This document shows, one piece after another, positions 7,757-14,770 of a stretch of DNA of 64,000 nt. Under the pieces are notes generated by a model, which had not been told where the DNA came from, did not search any database, and was given only the letters and a program-made list of their open reading frames with translations. The number at the start of each line of letters is the position of its first letter. Positions within the stretch are counted from its first letter, which is position 1. The stretch covers positions 310,001 through 374,000 of the forward strand of contig OY970347.1 in the NCBI GenBank assembly GCA_963717635.1, read 5' to 3'. The translations under genes were made by a program, and so were the position numbers. The DNA comes from JALZKA01 sp963717635 (GTDB taxonomy: Bacteria > Actinomycetota > Thermoleophilia > Solirubrobacterales > 70-9).

Positions 7757-8428
7757 ATGTTCGACCGGATCGCGGGCGTCTACGACCTGATGAACACGGC
7801 GATGACCGCCGGCCTGCACCATGGCTGGCGCGAACGAGCCGCCGACCGGGCCGGGCTGTCGCCGGGCGACTCGGCCCTTGACCTCTGTTGCGGGACCGGT
7901 GACCTGGCGCTGGAGCTGCGCTCGCGGGTCGGCGCCACGGGACGGGTGGTCGGCGCGGACTTCTCCGAGCGCATGCTGGAGCTGGCGAACGCCAAGGCTG
8001 CCGATCGCGGGCTCGCGGACGTCACCTTCGAGTGGGCCGACGCCCTCGAGCTTCCGTACTCCGACGCGTCGTTCGACGCGGTGACGGTCGGCTTCGGGGT
8101 CCGCAACCTGGCCGACCTTGATCTGGGCGTCGGCGAGATGGCGCGCGTCCTGAAGCCCGGCGGGCGACTGGTGGTCCTCGAGATCACGCAGCCCCGCCGC
8201 CCGCCGCTGTCCACCTTCTTCTCGCTCTGGTTCGACCGGCTCGTTCCGGTCCTGGGCCGGGTCGCGGGCGACCCCGACGCCTACGCGTACCTGCCCGAGT
8301 CGGTGCGGAACTTCCCGCCGCCGGAGGGCCTGGCCGCGGTCATGGACCGCGCCGGATTCGAGGGCATCCGCTACACGATCCTTGCGGGCGGGATCATCGC
8401 GATCCACTCCGGCTCCCGCGGCGCCTGA
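7757..8428 (+). CDS. menG: demethylmenaquinone methyltransferase
   Basis: This is a class I SAM-dependent methyltransferase (UbiE/MenG family) catalysing the final methylation of menaquinone. Motif I is LDLCCGTGDLALEL, followed by VVGADFSERML and the post-motif VGFGVRNLADL that is typical of UbiE. ATG 7757 starts directly at the conserved MFDRIAGVYDLMN. Relatives usually have ~15 residues before this block, and an open in-frame extension reaches a CTG at 7694 that overlaps the qcrC stop (CTGA), so the protein may really begin there. The position after qcrC links menaquinone synthesis to its oxidation. Confidence 0.9.
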   Translation: MFDRIAGVYDLMNTAMTAGLHHGWRERAADRAGLSPGDSALDLCCGTGDLALELRSRVGATGRVVGADFSERMLELANAKAADRGLADVTFEWADALELPYSDASFDAVTVGFGVRNLADLDLGVGEMARVLKPGGRLVVLEITQPRRPPLSTFFSLWFDRLVPVLGRVAGDPDAYAYLPESVRNFPPPEGLAAVMDRAGFEGIRYTILAGGIIAIHSGSRGA

Positions 8429-8453
8429 ACCCGCATTCTCGACCGAGGCGAAC

Positions 8454-9446
8454 ATGAACCGCTCCGCAGTCCCACCACCCGTCACCCAGGTGATGGATGC
8501 CGCCCAGTCCTGGCTGCCGGCGCTGATGGCGCGGGCCGAGCGCCGCCTGGCAGAGCTGGTCGAGGGGCACGGCGAGCTGCTCGCCGGCGACGCCCGCGCG
8601 ACGCTCGAGGCCGGTGGCAAGCGCCTGCGGCCGATGCTGGTCCTGCTGTGCGCCGGCCCCGCCGCGGCGGACGGGGCGCTGCGGGCGGCGGTCGCAATCG
8701 AGCTGGTCCATATGGCCACCCTGGTCCACGACGACGTCCTCGACGCGGCGCCGCTCCGGCGCGGGTTGCCGACCGTGCTCGCGACCTCGGGCCGCGAGCG
8801 CGCCACGGCGGTCGGCGACCTGCTCCTCTCACGCGCGTTCGCGGAGCTCGGGGAGGGCGGCAGCGGCGGCGAGCGCCAGGTCGAGCTGCTGGCTCGCGCC
8901 TCGGTGGGCCTGGCGCTGGGTGAGCTCGCGCAGCGCCGCGACGCCTTCGACCTCCAGGTCAGCGCCGAGCGCTACCGCAAGCGCTGCCTGCTCAAGACGG
9001 CCCGGCTGTTCGAATGCGCCTGCCTGATCGGCCGCGCCGGCGCCGAGCCGGACCCGGCCGCCGACGCGCTCACGGTGTTCGGGCGCGAGATCGGGCTCGC
9101 CTTCCAGCTGCTCGACGACGTCCTCGACGTCGCCGGGCCCCCCGAGCGCACGGGGAAGGCACGCGGCACCGATCTGCTGGACGGGACCGTGACGCTGCCG
9201 CTGATCCTGGCGCGCGAGCGGGACCCGGAGCTGGCGCGGCTCGATCTCCGTGCGCTCGACGGCGCGGGCGCCGAGGCAGCATGCGAGCGCATCGCGGCCA
9301 CCGGCGCCCTCGAGGAGGTCCGGGCCGACGCCCGGGCTCGGGTCGCCGACGCCAAGCAGGTCGTCGCCGGGGCGCCGGCGCTGGACGACGCGCAGCGACA
9401 GCTGCTGGTCCTCGTCGCCGACGGGGTCGTCGAGCGCTACGCCTGA
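8454..9446 (+). CDS. polyprenyl (heptaprenyl-type) diphosphate synthase
   Basis: This is a trans-prenyltransferase building the isoprenoid side chain of menaquinone from isopentenyl diphosphate. Both aspartate-rich magnesium motifs are present: DDVLD in VHDDVLDAAPLRRG (first) and LLDDVLDVAG (second). The family block GGKRLRPMLVLLC precedes the first motif, and the late GTDLLDGTVTLPLI resembles the family KDxxEGKxTLP region. ATG 8454 lies 25 nt after menG. Chain length cannot be read from the sequence. Confidence 0.88.
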   Translation: MNRSAVPPPVTQVMDAAQSWLPALMARAERRLAELVEGHGELLAGDARATLEAGGKRLRPMLVLLCAGPAAADGALRAAVAIELVHMATLVHDDVLDAAPLRRGLPTVLATSGRERATAVGDLLLSRAFAELGEGGSGGERQVELLARASVGLALGELAQRRDAFDLQVSAERYRKRCLLKTARLFECACLIGRAGAEPDPAADALTVFGREIGLAFQLLDDVLDVAGPPERTGKARGTDLLDGTVTLPLILARERDPELARLDLRALDGAGAEAACERIAATGALEEVRADARARVADAKQVVAGAPALDDAQRQLLVLVADGVVERYA

Positions 9447-9456
9447 GGGCTCGCGG

Positions 9457-9855
9457 CTAGAAGTCTTCGGGGAGGATGAGATCGGCTTCGATCGCGCGGA
9501 CGAAGCGCTCGATCTGCTCCTCCATGTTCGCGCGAGTCAGGAGCTCGAGGTCGTCGAGCAGCGACTGCGTGGCGTCGTCGAGCGTCTCGTCGAAGCGGTC
9601 GAGCATGTCCTGGCCGAACTCGCCGTCGCCTTGCCACTCGCACTCCGGGCAGCGCAGGGCGACGTGCCATTGGCGGTCGCTGGCCGCGGCCCACTTGACG
9701 GGATAGACCAGGTGGCCCAGGCAACCGGGACAGATCGCCAGATCCGTCGGGTCGAGAGAGGCCGGCCCTCCATGCCCGCCACGCCGGCGCTCGAGCTCCA
9801 ACTCGAGTCGCAGCTCGTTGCTGCGGTGACCGGTCGCTGTTTGCCTCTCCGACAT
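9457..9855 (-). CDS. zinc-ribbon hypothetical protein
   Basis: The 132-aa protein has a central putative zinc ribbon made of two CxxC pairs (CPGC near residue 42 and CPEC near residue 70), followed by an acidic helical C-terminus (FDETLDDATQSLLDDLELLTRANMEEQ in two helices). No catalytic motif is visible. It is convergent with the polyprenyl synthase, ending 10 nt from that gene's stop. Function unknown. Confidence 0.6.
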   Translation of the reverse strand: MSERQTATGHRSNELRLELELERRRGGHGGPASLDPTDLAICPGCLGHLVYPVKWAAASDRQWHVALRCPECEWQGDGEFGQDMLDRFDETLDDATQSLLDDLELLTRANMEEQIERFVRAIEADLILPEDF

Positions 9856-9891
9856 CCTCGCCCGCCATATCGGCAGAACCCTCGGGAAGCT

Positions 9892-9958
9892 TTAGGGGTT
9901 GGCCCCTAAGTAGGGCCTGGGGACCTGAAACCATGTGAAGGGGCGCTCCTTGCGCCCC
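9892..9958. promoter_or_regulatory. two perfect hairpins between 9855 and dcd
   Basis: TTAGGGG (9892-9898) pairs with CCCCTAA (9903-9909) across a 4-nt loop. GGGGCGC (9940-9946) pairs with GCGCCCC (9952-9958) across a 5-nt loop. Neither is followed by a T-run, so simple terminators are unlikely. They sit in the divergent gap between the zinc-ribbon gene and dcd and may be operators or RNA structures. Confidence 0.35.
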
Positions 9959-9987
9959 AGGCGAGTGGCAGGCGCCGCACGCGGAAA

Positions 9988-9993
9988 TAGACT
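9988..9993 (+). promoter_or_regulatory. -10 element of dcd
   Basis: TAGACT ends 9 nt before the GTG start of dcd. A GTGGCA at 9965-9970, 17 nt upstream, is a possible weak -35. Confidence 0.45.
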
Positions 9994-10002
9994 GCGCCGC
10001 CC

Positions 10003-10581
10003 GTGGTCCTCTCCGACAGGCACATTCGCGAGCAGCTCGAAAGCGGCGGGATCGTGATCGATCCGCTCGGCGAGGGCTGCATCCAGCCCTCGTCGGTCGA
10101 CCTCCACACCGACCGGCTGTTTCGCGTCTTCCGAAACGACACGACGCCGTTCATCGACCCCAAGGCCGCCCAGGAGGACCTGACCGAGCTGGTCGAGGTC
10201 GAGGACGGCAGCGCGTTCATCCTCCACCCGGGCGAGTTCGTGCTGGGCTCGACCCAGGAACGCGTAGCCCTGGGCAACGATCTCGTGGCTCGGTTGGAGG
10301 GAAAATCGAGCCTGGGCCGGCTCGGGCTGCTGATTCACAGCACCGCCGGCTTCGTCGATGCGGGCTGGGACGGGCACCTGACGCTCGAGCTGTCGAACGT
10401 CGCGAACCTGCCGATCGCGATCTACCCGAGCATGAAGATCGGGCAGATCTCCTTCCTGCAGATGAGCTCCGAGGCCGAACACCCCTATGGCGGCGACGTC
10501 ACGGCCTCGAAGTACAAGGGCCAGCAGGGTCCGACGCCGTCGCGTTACTACCTGAACTTCCCCGAGGACGAGCGTAACTAG
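10003..10581 (+). CDS. dcd: dCTP deaminase
   Basis: The 192-aa homotrimeric-type enzyme deaminates dCTP to feed dTMP synthesis. Features are the N-terminal MVLSDRHIREQLESG, the nucleotide-binding GKSSLGRLGLLIHSTAGFVD, and the catalytic glutamate in WDGHLTLELSN. Some actinobacterial relatives are bifunctional and release dUMP; this cannot be decided from the sequence alone. GTG 10003 is preceded by a -10 hexamer and no Shine-Dalgarno sequence, consistent with a leaderless message. Confidence 0.93.
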   Translation: MVLSDRHIREQLESGGIVIDPLGEGCIQPSSVDLHTDRLFRVFRNDTTPFIDPKAAQEDLTELVEVEDGSAFILHPGEFVLGSTQERVALGNDLVARLEGKSSLGRLGLLIHSTAGFVDAGWDGHLTLELSNVANLPIAIYPSMKIGQISFLQMSSEAEHPYGGDVTASKYKGQQGPTPSRYYLNFPEDERN

Positions 10582-10639
10582 GCACGAATGGCGCACGCAA
10601 CGCGGGGCCCAGGTGATCCGAACCGCTTGGTCCCCTCGT

Positions 10640-10645
10640 TACCAT
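10640..10645 (+). promoter_or_regulatory. -10 element of tatA
   Basis: TACCAT ends 7 nt before ATG 10653. The upstream ATG at 10644 lies inside this hexamer, which argues that 10653 is the real start. Confidence 0.4.
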
Positions 10646-10652
10646 GGGGGAG

Positions 10653-10898
10653 ATGCCGAACATTGGACCCCTAGAGCTAGCGATCGTCCTGGTGATCGCA
10701 CTTGTCATTTTCGGACCGAAGCGGCTGCCCGACCTGGGCCGCTCGCTCGGATCGGGCATGCGCGAGTTCAAGAACTCGATCACCGGCAAGGACGACGAAG
10801 AAGAGCAGCTCGAGCAGACCAAGCGGGAGCTCGCTGAGCCCCCGGCACCGACCGCAGAATCGGTCGAGGCGGACGTCGTCACCGACGCCCGCAGCTAG
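10653..10898 (+). CDS. tatA: twin-arginine translocase subunit TatA
   Basis: The 81-aa protein has the TatA layout: a short N-terminal membrane helix (IGPLELAIVLVIALVIFG), the hinge FGPKRLPDLGRSLG, an amphipathic helix (GMREFKNSITG), and an acidic tail. It forms the pore of the Tat pathway that exports folded proteins such as Rieske proteins. It is followed after 37 nt by tatC. The alternative start at 10644 would add MGE. Confidence 0.9.
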   Translation: MPNIGPLELAIVLVIALVIFGPKRLPDLGRSLGSGMREFKNSITGKDDEEEQLEQTKRELAEPPAPTAESVEADVVTDARS

Positions 10899-10935
10899 CT
10901 TGGCCCGAGCTCGAGCGTTGCGGGAAGGCTGAGTC

Positions 10936-11724
10936 TTGGCGCGCCTGAAACCGGCGGATTTCGAGGAGCGGATGACGCTGGTCGAGCACCTCGACGAGCT
11001 GCGGACCAGGATCGTCGCCTGTGGGTTCGTCCTGCTGATCGCGGTCGTCCTCTGCTTCTGGCAGGACGAGCTGCTGCTCGACATCGCGAACGAGCCGCTG
11101 CCGCCCGGCTTCGACCCGGCCACCTTCAGCCCGACTGAGCCGTTCTTCATCACGGTCAAGCTCTCGTTCTACGGGGGGCTGCTGCTGGCGTTGCCAATCC
11201 TGCTCTACCAGGTCTACGCGTTCATCCTGCCGGCGTTCGCCCCGCACGAGAAGAGGCTCCTGCTGCCGTTCATCCTCTCGGTGCCGTTCCTGTTCATCGG
11301 CGGCGCGACGTTCGCCTACTTCGTCGTGATGCCGGCGGCGTTGGACTTCCTGCTCAGCTTCAACGCCGATGAGTTCAACATCCAGGTGCGGGCCTCCGAC
11401 TACTACAGCTTCGTGATTCTGACGCTGATCGCCGTCGGGTTCTTGTTTCAGATCCCGGTCGCGGTGCTCTCGGTCTGCCGGCTCGGGATCGTCACGCCCG
11501 AGCAGCTCGGGCAAAACCGCCGCTACGCCGTGCTGGTCATCGCGGTGGCGGCGATGCTGCTCCCCGGCACCGACCCGGTCACGATGCTGATCTCGATGGC
11601 GCCGCTCTACGCGCTGTTCGAGTTCTCGCTGGCGCTGGCCAAGATCTTCGGCCGCCCGCCGGGCGAAGAGGCCGACGACACCGAGCCCGTGCCGCCGGAC
11701 GCCGGCGGAACCGCCGCTGCCTGA
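10936..11724 (+). CDS. tatC: twin-arginine translocase subunit TatC
   Basis: The 262-aa protein is the signal-peptide receptor of the Tat translocase. Six transmembrane helices are apparent. Conserved family blocks include the N-terminal MTLVEHLDELRTRI and a helix-2 region with FYGGLLLALPILLYQVYAFILPAF. The tail is acidic and proline-rich. TTG 10936 is the start fitting the family N-terminus. It is probably co-transcribed with tatA. Confidence 0.93.
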   Translation: MARLKPADFEERMTLVEHLDELRTRIVACGFVLLIAVVLCFWQDELLLDIANEPLPPGFDPATFSPTEPFFITVKLSFYGGLLLALPILLYQVYAFILPAFAPHEKRLLLPFILSVPFLFIGGATFAYFVVMPAALDFLLSFNADEFNIQVRASDYYSFVILTLIAVGFLFQIPVAVLSVCRLGIVTPEQLGQNRRYAVLVIAVAAMLLPGTDPVTMLISMAPLYALFEFSLALAKIFGRPPGEEADDTEPVPPDAGGTAAA

Positions 11725-11746
11725 GCGGCCGTTTAGCCCAGTTCTC

Positions 11747-11752
11747 TAGGCT
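11747..11752 (+). promoter_or_regulatory. possible -10 element for gene at 11764
   Basis: TAGGCT ends 11 nt before ATG 11764, slightly further than at other genes in this window. A short leader of a few nucleotides would result. Confidence 0.3.
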
Positions 11753-11763
11753 CTCCGCCGCGA

Positions 11764-12540
11764 ATGCTCTTCGATCTCACCAGCCCTGGGCGCAAGAACA
11801 TCATCCGTGTCGTCTACGGGGTCCTCGCGCTGCTGTTTTTGATCGGCTTCGTCGGCTTCGGCATCGGCGGCGAGATCGGCGGCGGCGGGATCGTCGACAG
11901 CCTCACCGGGGGCGGGAGCGGCGGCGACACCGCCGACCAGTACGAGCAGCAGATCGAGGACGCGGAGTCAACGCTGGAGACCGAGCCAGAGAACCAGCGC
12001 GCGCTGGCCAACCTTGCGCAGTACCGGTACCTGTCCGGCCAGGCGCAGCTCGACATCGACGAGGCGACCGGCCGGCCGACACTGACCGAAGAGTCGCGCG
12101 GCGAGTTCGAGAAGGCGATTGACGCCTTCACCCAGTATCTGGACACCAGGCCCCAGAAGCCGGACGTCGCGACGGCCGGCCAGGTCGTGCAGGCCTATGT
12201 GTTCCTGGGCGACGCCGAAGGCGCGGCCCGGGCCCAGCAGATCCTGGCCGATGCCAACCCGAGCACCGGGACCTACTCGACGCTCGCCTATTACCTGTTC
12301 GCCGACCTCGACTTCAAGGCCGCCGAGAAGGCCGTGGAGCGCGCGCTCGCCGAGGCCAAGCCCGGCGAGCGAAAGCGGATCGAAAAGCAGCTCGACGAGC
12401 TCCGCGCGGCGGCCGAAAAGCAGAAGAAGCAGATCGAGAAGCTGCCCGAATCCGCGACCGGCGGCGGCACCGGCATCGAGGATCCATTCGGCGGCCTCAC
12501 GCCTGACGCCGGCGGCGCCGTGCCCCCCGCTACGCCCTAG
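11764..12540 (+). CDS. membrane-anchored TPR-like protein
   Basis: The 258-aa protein has one N-terminal membrane helix (residues ~13-33) followed by a glycine-rich linker and an extracytoplasmic helical domain. That domain contains two or three degenerate tetratricopeptide-like repeats (for example AEKAVERALAEAKPGERKRI), then a lysine/glutamate coiled segment and a Gly/Pro-rich tail. TPR units mediate protein-protein contacts; no partner can be named. It follows tatC. Confidence 0.7.
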   Translation: MLFDLTSPGRKNIIRVVYGVLALLFLIGFVGFGIGGEIGGGGIVDSLTGGGSGGDTADQYEQQIEDAESTLETEPENQRALANLAQYRYLSGQAQLDIDEATGRPTLTEESRGEFEKAIDAFTQYLDTRPQKPDVATAGQVVQAYVFLGDAEGAARAQQILADANPSTGTYSTLAYYLFADLDFKAAEKAVERALAEAKPGERKRIEKQLDELRAAAEKQKKQIEKLPESATGGGTGIEDPFGGLTPDAGGAVPPATP

Positions 12541-12559
12541 GCGCTCAGGCGGCCCTCGC

Positions 12560-12565
12560 TATCCT
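12560..12565 (+). promoter_or_regulatory. -10 element of tRNA-Lys
   Basis: TATCCT ends 7 nt before the first base of tRNA-Lys, the expected distance to a transcription start. It provides an internal calibration for the TANNNT elements seen before start codons. Confidence 0.5.
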
Positions 12566-12572
12566 GCCCGCC

Positions 12573-12645
12573 GGGCCATTAGCTCAACTGGCAGAGCAGG
12601 AGACTCTTAATCTCAAGGTTGAAGGTTCGAGTCCTTCATGGCCCA
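12573..12645 (+). tRNA. tRNA-Lys (CTT)
   Basis: The 73-nt sequence folds as a cloverleaf with acceptor stem GGGCCAT/ATGGCCC, a D arm with AGCTCAACTGGCAGAGCA, an anticodon loop CTCTTAA giving anticodon CTT, and a T arm GAAGG-TTCGAGT-CCTTC. The discriminator is A and CCA is not encoded. The outermost anticodon-stem pair appears to be a G-A mismatch. Confidence 0.95.
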
Positions 12646-12661
12646 TCTCGTGCTCTGCGGC

Positions 12662-13102
12662 CTAGGCGCCGAGCGCATCCTTGATCTCGGCGATCGCGGT
12701 GGCCTCGGCGTCGCTGACCGGCTTGTCGTCGCTCTCCTCCTTGGCGCCGGCGACGCGGTTCGCCACCGAGAGGACGAACCTCCTGTAGTCGTCCAGCTCC
12801 TCGGGAGCCGCCTTCTGCTCCACCAAGGCGACGGCCTCGCGAATGCGTTCCAGCCGGTTCGCCTTGAACTCCTCCGGGGACCCGGCCTTGGTGCGGTCCA
12901 TTTCGGGCTTCTTGGAGACGATCTCGTCGAGCAGCTCGGAGTCTCCGTGCTCCCCTCGCGCCTCGGTGTAGGCCTTCGCCATCGCGAAGACCTCCCGGAA
13001 GGTGCCGCCGCGCTCAGCGGTTGTGACGATCACGCCGGCGCTGGTCGGGCCCTCCAGCACCGCATCCCACTCCTCGGCTGTGAAGTCGGCGCTCCCGGTC
13101 AC
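12662..13102 (-). CDS. conserved hypothetical protein
   Basis: The 146-aa protein is helical, charged and cytoplasmic-looking. Distinctive stretches are EEWDAVLEGPTSAGVIVTTA and RGGTFREVFAMAKAYTEAR. I do not recognise a named family. It starts with GTG 4 nt after the stop of the SDR gene on the same strand, so the two are probably co-transcribed. Confidence 0.6.
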   Translation of the reverse strand: MTGSADFTAEEWDAVLEGPTSAGVIVTTAERGGTFREVFAMAKAYTEARGEHGDSELLDEIVSKKPEMDRTKAGSPEEFKANRLERIREAVALVEQKAAPEELDDYRRFVLSVANRVAGAKEESDDKPVSDAEATAIAEIKDALGA

Positions 13103-13106
13103 TCGG

Positions 13107-14015
13107 TCAGCCGGTCTCGACCTTCTCCGCCTCCGACGCGTCCGCCGCGGCGCCCGCGTCCTGGGGTTCGAGGCCGGGCTCCGAGCGGGCGGCGCGCTCC
13201 TCGTAGGCGGCGCGCACGTTCGAGTCCGCGTTCATCAGCACCTGGTCGGCCTTGAGCGCGCGGGCGATCCACTCACGGCCGCCGCGCGGCATCAGAGTCA
13301 TGACTCGGGCGATCGAAGCGCTGATCTTTGGCACCCAGACGTCGAACCTCGGCTTCTCGAGCGCGTCGACGATCGCGTCGGCGACGTCCGAGGGCTCGGA
13401 GACCTTGACGGCGCGGGCTTCCACCAGGCCCGACCCCAGCTCGGTGTTGACCACGGCGGGCATCACGACCGAGACCTCGACGCCGGTGTCGCGCAGCTCG
13501 GCGCGGACCGCCTCGGAGAGTCCGACCACGGCGTGCTTGGTGGCGCAGTAGGTGGCGCCGCCCGGGAAGCCGCCCTTGCCGGCCTGCGAGGCGATGTTGA
13601 CGATGTGGCCGCTGCCCCGGCGGACCATGCCCGGGATCGCGAGCTTGGTGCCAAAGATCACCCCATGCAGATTGATGTCGATCATCCGCCGCGCGGTCGC
13701 ATCGTCCTCCTCGGCGAAGACGCCCAGCGGCATGATCCCGGCGTTGTTGATGATCACGTCGACCGGGCCGAGGCGCTCCTCGACCTGGGAGATGAAGCTC
13801 GCGAACGAGTCACGGCGCGTGACGTCGAGCTCGAGCGCGATCGTCTCGCCGCCGAGCACGCCGGCCGTCTTCTGGGCCAGCTCGACGTCGAGGTCGCCGA
13901 TCGCGACCTTGCCGCCCTTGGCGACGATCGCCCTTGCCGTCGCCTCGCCGATTCCACGGGCTCCGCCCGTGATCGCAACTACCTTGCCGGCGAGCGAACG
14001 CCGCTCCTTCGCCAT
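13107..14015 (-). CDS. short-chain dehydrogenase/reductase
   Basis: This is a classical SDR of 302 aa. The Rossmann motif is TGGARGIG near residue 16, with IGDLDVELA after beta-2, NNAGIM near residue 90, and the catalytic YCATK (Tyr-x-x-x-Lys) near residue 158 with its upstream serine. The C-terminus is extended by ~50 residues ending in an acidic Ala/Glu-rich tail. The substrate is unknown. GAGAGGAG lies 9 nt before the ATG and also forms one arm of a perfect inverted repeat. Confidence 0.88.
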   Translation of the reverse strand: MAKERRSLAGKVVAITGGARGIGEATARAIVAKGGKVAIGDLDVELAQKTAGVLGGETIALELDVTRRDSFASFISQVEERLGPVDVIINNAGIMPLGVFAEEDDATARRMIDINLHGVIFGTKLAIPGMVRRGSGHIVNIASQAGKGGFPGGATYCATKHAVVGLSEAVRAELRDTGVEVSVVMPAVVNTELGSGLVEARAVKVSEPSDVADAIVDALEKPRFDVWVPKISASIARVMTLMPRGGREWIARALKADQVLMNADSNVRAAYEERAARSEPGLEPQDAGAAADASEAEKVETG

Positions 14016-14021
14016 CGAAAA

Positions 14022-14054
14022 ACTCCTCTCGGGGGGATCAAGGAGAGGAGTCTA
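14022..14054 (-). promoter_or_regulatory. inverted repeat overlapping SDR promoter
   Basis: ACTCCTCTC (14022-14030) and GAGAGGAGT (14043-14051) are perfect 9-bp arms around a 12-nt spacer. On the minus strand TAGACT (14049-14054) is a likely -10 for the SDR gene, and the downstream arm is its Shine-Dalgarno sequence. If transcription starts ~7 nt after TAGACT the RNA lacks the first arm, so an operator is more likely than an RNA hairpin. Confidence 0.45.
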
Positions 14055-14103
14055 TGCGGGCGCCGGTACGCGTGTACAGGAGGCCGGGCTCGAGCCGGGG
14101 CGG

Positions 14104-14250
14104 CTAGGACCCGCGGGCTTCGCCGGTGACCTGATAGCTGAGGTACCAGGCGAGGTGTCGGGCGGCGCCGAGGCCTAGATTCAAGGGGACGAGAATCCGC
14201 TTCACGAGGTCGTCATCGTATCGGCGGGGTCGGTCTGAAGCGCCAGTCAC
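14104..14250 (-). CDS. possible small protein (48 aa)
   Basis: A GTG-initiated frame encodes a polar N-terminus (DRPRRYDDDL) followed by a hydrophobic/aromatic helix (RILVPLNLGLGAARHLAWYL). It looks like a small membrane-associated protein. There is no clear Shine-Dalgarno or -10 sequence, so it could be a chance frame. Confidence 0.3.
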   Translation of the reverse strand: MTGASDRPRRYDDDLVKRILVPLNLGLGAARHLAWYLSYQVTGEARGS

Positions 14251-14299
14251 GGGTCTTGTATCGGTCCCCACGAGCGCGTTCCTTAGTCACAACCACCGG

Positions 14300-14328
14300 C
14301 ACATGCTGGAGTCGCGGCTTGCGCCGCG
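14300..14328 (+). repeat. shared CACATGCTG-hairpin motif, copy 1
   Basis: CACATGCTG, three variable bases, then TCGCGGC, followed by a complementary GCCGCG (hairpin 14313-14328, 6-bp stem, TTGC loop). The same arrangement occurs at 49384-49410. It lies just upstream of the -10 for the gene at 14345. Confidence 0.4.
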
Positions 14329-14331
14329 CAT

Positions 14332-14337
14332 TAATCT
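14332..14337 (+). promoter_or_regulatory. -10 element for gene at 14345
   Basis: TAATCT ends 7 nt before ATG 14345, consistent with a leaderless transcript. Confidence 0.45.
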
Positions 14338-14344
14338 CCTGCGA

Positions 14345-14770
14345 ATGAATGCGCTGGTCGTCGGACACGCCGAACCCGCTGCGGCGCTCACCTCGGCGCT
14401 GTCAGACCACGGCGTCGATGCCCAGCTCCACGCCGTCCCGCGGGCCGCCGCCGATCGCGCCGTCGAGAGCCTGGCCGGCTCGCTGGTGGAGCTGGAGCGC
14501 CGGCTGATCGACGAGCGCCCGGCGCTGGCGATCGGCGTCGGCACCGGCGATGCCTCGCTGGCCCTGGCGGTCACCGCCGCCAAGCTGGGCGTACCCCTGG
14601 TCGCGTGGGTGGAGGACGCCGAGCCCGAGAGCGCGGAGCTCGAGCAGGCCGAGCGCCGGATCCTCGCGCTGCTCTCCGATTTCGACGCCGGCCCGGTGGG
14701 CGACGGCGTTGCGGCCTTCGAAGCCGCCGAGCGGATCGCGTCCTGGGCCGACCTAAACTTGTCCCGATGA
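14345..14770 (+). CDS. short UDP-sugar epimerase-like (WecB-like half) protein
   Basis: The 141-aa protein resembles part of the N-terminal Rossmann-like domain of UDP-GlcNAc 2-epimerases and GT-B proteins: ERPALAIGVGTGDASLALAV and TAAKLGVPLVAWVEDAE match the VxGTxDsxLAxAxAAxxxGIPVxHVEA pattern. It is far shorter than the ~370-aa enzymes and lacks the C-terminal domain, so catalysis is doubtful. Its stop overlaps the start of the nucleotide-sugar dehydrogenase by 4 nt (ATGA), implying linked function. Confidence 0.6.
   Translation: MNALVVGHAEPAAALTSALSDHGVDAQLHAVPRAAADRAVESLAGSLVELERRLIDERPALAIGVGTGDASLALAVTAAKLGVPLVAWVEDAEPESAELEQAERRILALLSDFDAGPVGDGVAAFEAAERIASWADLNLSR

Larger units (their letters stand above)
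14016..14344. other. 329-nt divergent intergenic region
   Basis: Between the SDR gene (minus) and the gene at 14345 (plus), this stretch holds an inverted repeat overlapping a -10 (14022-14054), a possible 48-codon minus-strand ORF (14104-14250), a hairpin motif shared with 49384-49410 (14300-14328), and the -10 of the gene at 14345. Nothing else is recognisable. Confidence 0.5.

Noticed and set aside
10644..10652. ATG 10644 as the tatA start
   Set aside because: It overlaps the likely -10 TACCAT and would only add MGE; ATG 10653 fits both promoter spacing and family N-termini.
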